Shown here piece after piece: positions 63,782 to 64,000 of a stretch of DNA of 64,000 bases (within the stretch, counting starts at the first letter, position 1; every line of letters starts with the position of its first letter). The notes beneath the pieces are model-generated. The model did not search any database and had not been told where the DNA came from. It saw only the letters and a list, made by a program, of their open reading frames with translations. Source of the stretch: Sphingobacterium sp. UBA5670 (GTDB taxonomy: Bacteria; Bacteroidota; Bacteroidia; Sphingobacteriales; Sphingobacteriaceae); assembly GCF_002420705.1 (NCBI RefSeq), contig NZ_DIIM01000013.1, positions 137,702-201,701 of the forward strand, in the 5' to 3' direction. The position numbers and the translations under genes were made by a program.

Positions 63782-64000
63782 TTACATACGTTGCAAATAA
63801 TCTTCTTTATTTTTGATAATTTACAAAGAAAAGTGACTCTTTTATTGGGCTTTTTTAATGAAAGGGGTGTTGAAGCGATTTAGCATAGTTATTTCATTGT
63901 CTCCTGACTCTGGATGTTCAAAACTAATCGATCTGATTTGCCGTTATATCTTTACCTTTGCGCTCACAAAAATGTTGGCTGGTCATCATTTGGTCATAGA
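63782..64000. other. Right-end region with an open plus-strand frame
   Basis: A frame starting at the ATG at 63858 stays open to the window end (about 47 codons), and a second in-frame ATG lies at 63972. A TACCTTTG box at 63953-63960 would suit a start at 63972. The frame has no recognised domain, so it could be a gene start or chance. Confidence 0.3.

Overview
The window looks like chromosomal DNA of a Bacteroidota species, most likely Sphingobacteriaceae close to Sphingobacterium. Four things point there: several genes are preceded by the Bacteroidota -7 promoter box TAnnTTTG; purine-rich Shine-Dalgarno sequences are mostly absent; the families present are typical of the phylum (DUF6266, DUF3857, CarboxypepD_reg-like, DUF5009, DUF1634/TauE); and the tmRNA tag reads GEENYALAA. 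I saw no mobile element, phage, CRISPR array, rRNA or tRNA. This is ordinary core and accessory chromosome with a few regulatory structures worth a second look.

Layout. 0.2-4.4 kb: odhA-odhB (2-oxoglutarate dehydrogenase E1 and E2), leftward. 4.5-10.8 kb: a CRY-DASH-like photolyase, an NAD(P)-binding protein, a UbiD decarboxylase, a HopJ-domain protein, a VOC protein and a Crp/Fnr regulator. 11-20 kb: asnB, secreted peptidases (M28, S9/DPP IV), a CDP-alcohol phosphatidyltransferase, a DUF1080 protein, folB and a lone AAA ATPase. 20-27.6 kb: Hsp20 with a sigma-54-like promoter, a thioesterase, an ECF sigma factor with a membrane partner, a UbiB/AarF kinase, an SDR without the usual catalytic pair, YceI, a second Crp/Fnr regulator and a GNAT.

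27.6-37 kb: DUF1634 and TauE, then a leftward heavy-metal module: response regulator, histidine kinase, TolC-type outer-membrane protein, adaptor and CusA/CzcA RND pump. Between the kinase and the outer-membrane gene lie four half-sites spaced exactly 11 bp, a plausible binding array for the adjacent regulator. 37-42.8 kb: a Tat-exported phospholipase C, bioB divergent from a MocR-type regulator that has lost its PLP lysine, and a probable 31-residue acidic microprotein with its own promoter box and terminator. 42.9-49.5 kb: a DUF3857/transglutaminase-like protein, an ECF sigma factor with a membrane TonB-C-like protein, a divergent VWA protein and a small secreted protein.

49.7-60 kb: DUF6266 with an 11-bp tandem repeat upstream, a fatty-acid desaturase, an XRE regulator, a tail-anchored small protein, a secreted sugar isomerase/epimerase with a palindromic operator candidate, a universal stress protein, a GNAT, an alpha/beta hydrolase, a DUF5009 membrane protein and a GH18 glycosidase. 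59.7-64 kb: tmRNA (ssrA), an M3 oligopeptidase and an aspartate aminotransferase. Many transcription units end in clear hairpin terminators, which help fix operon limits.
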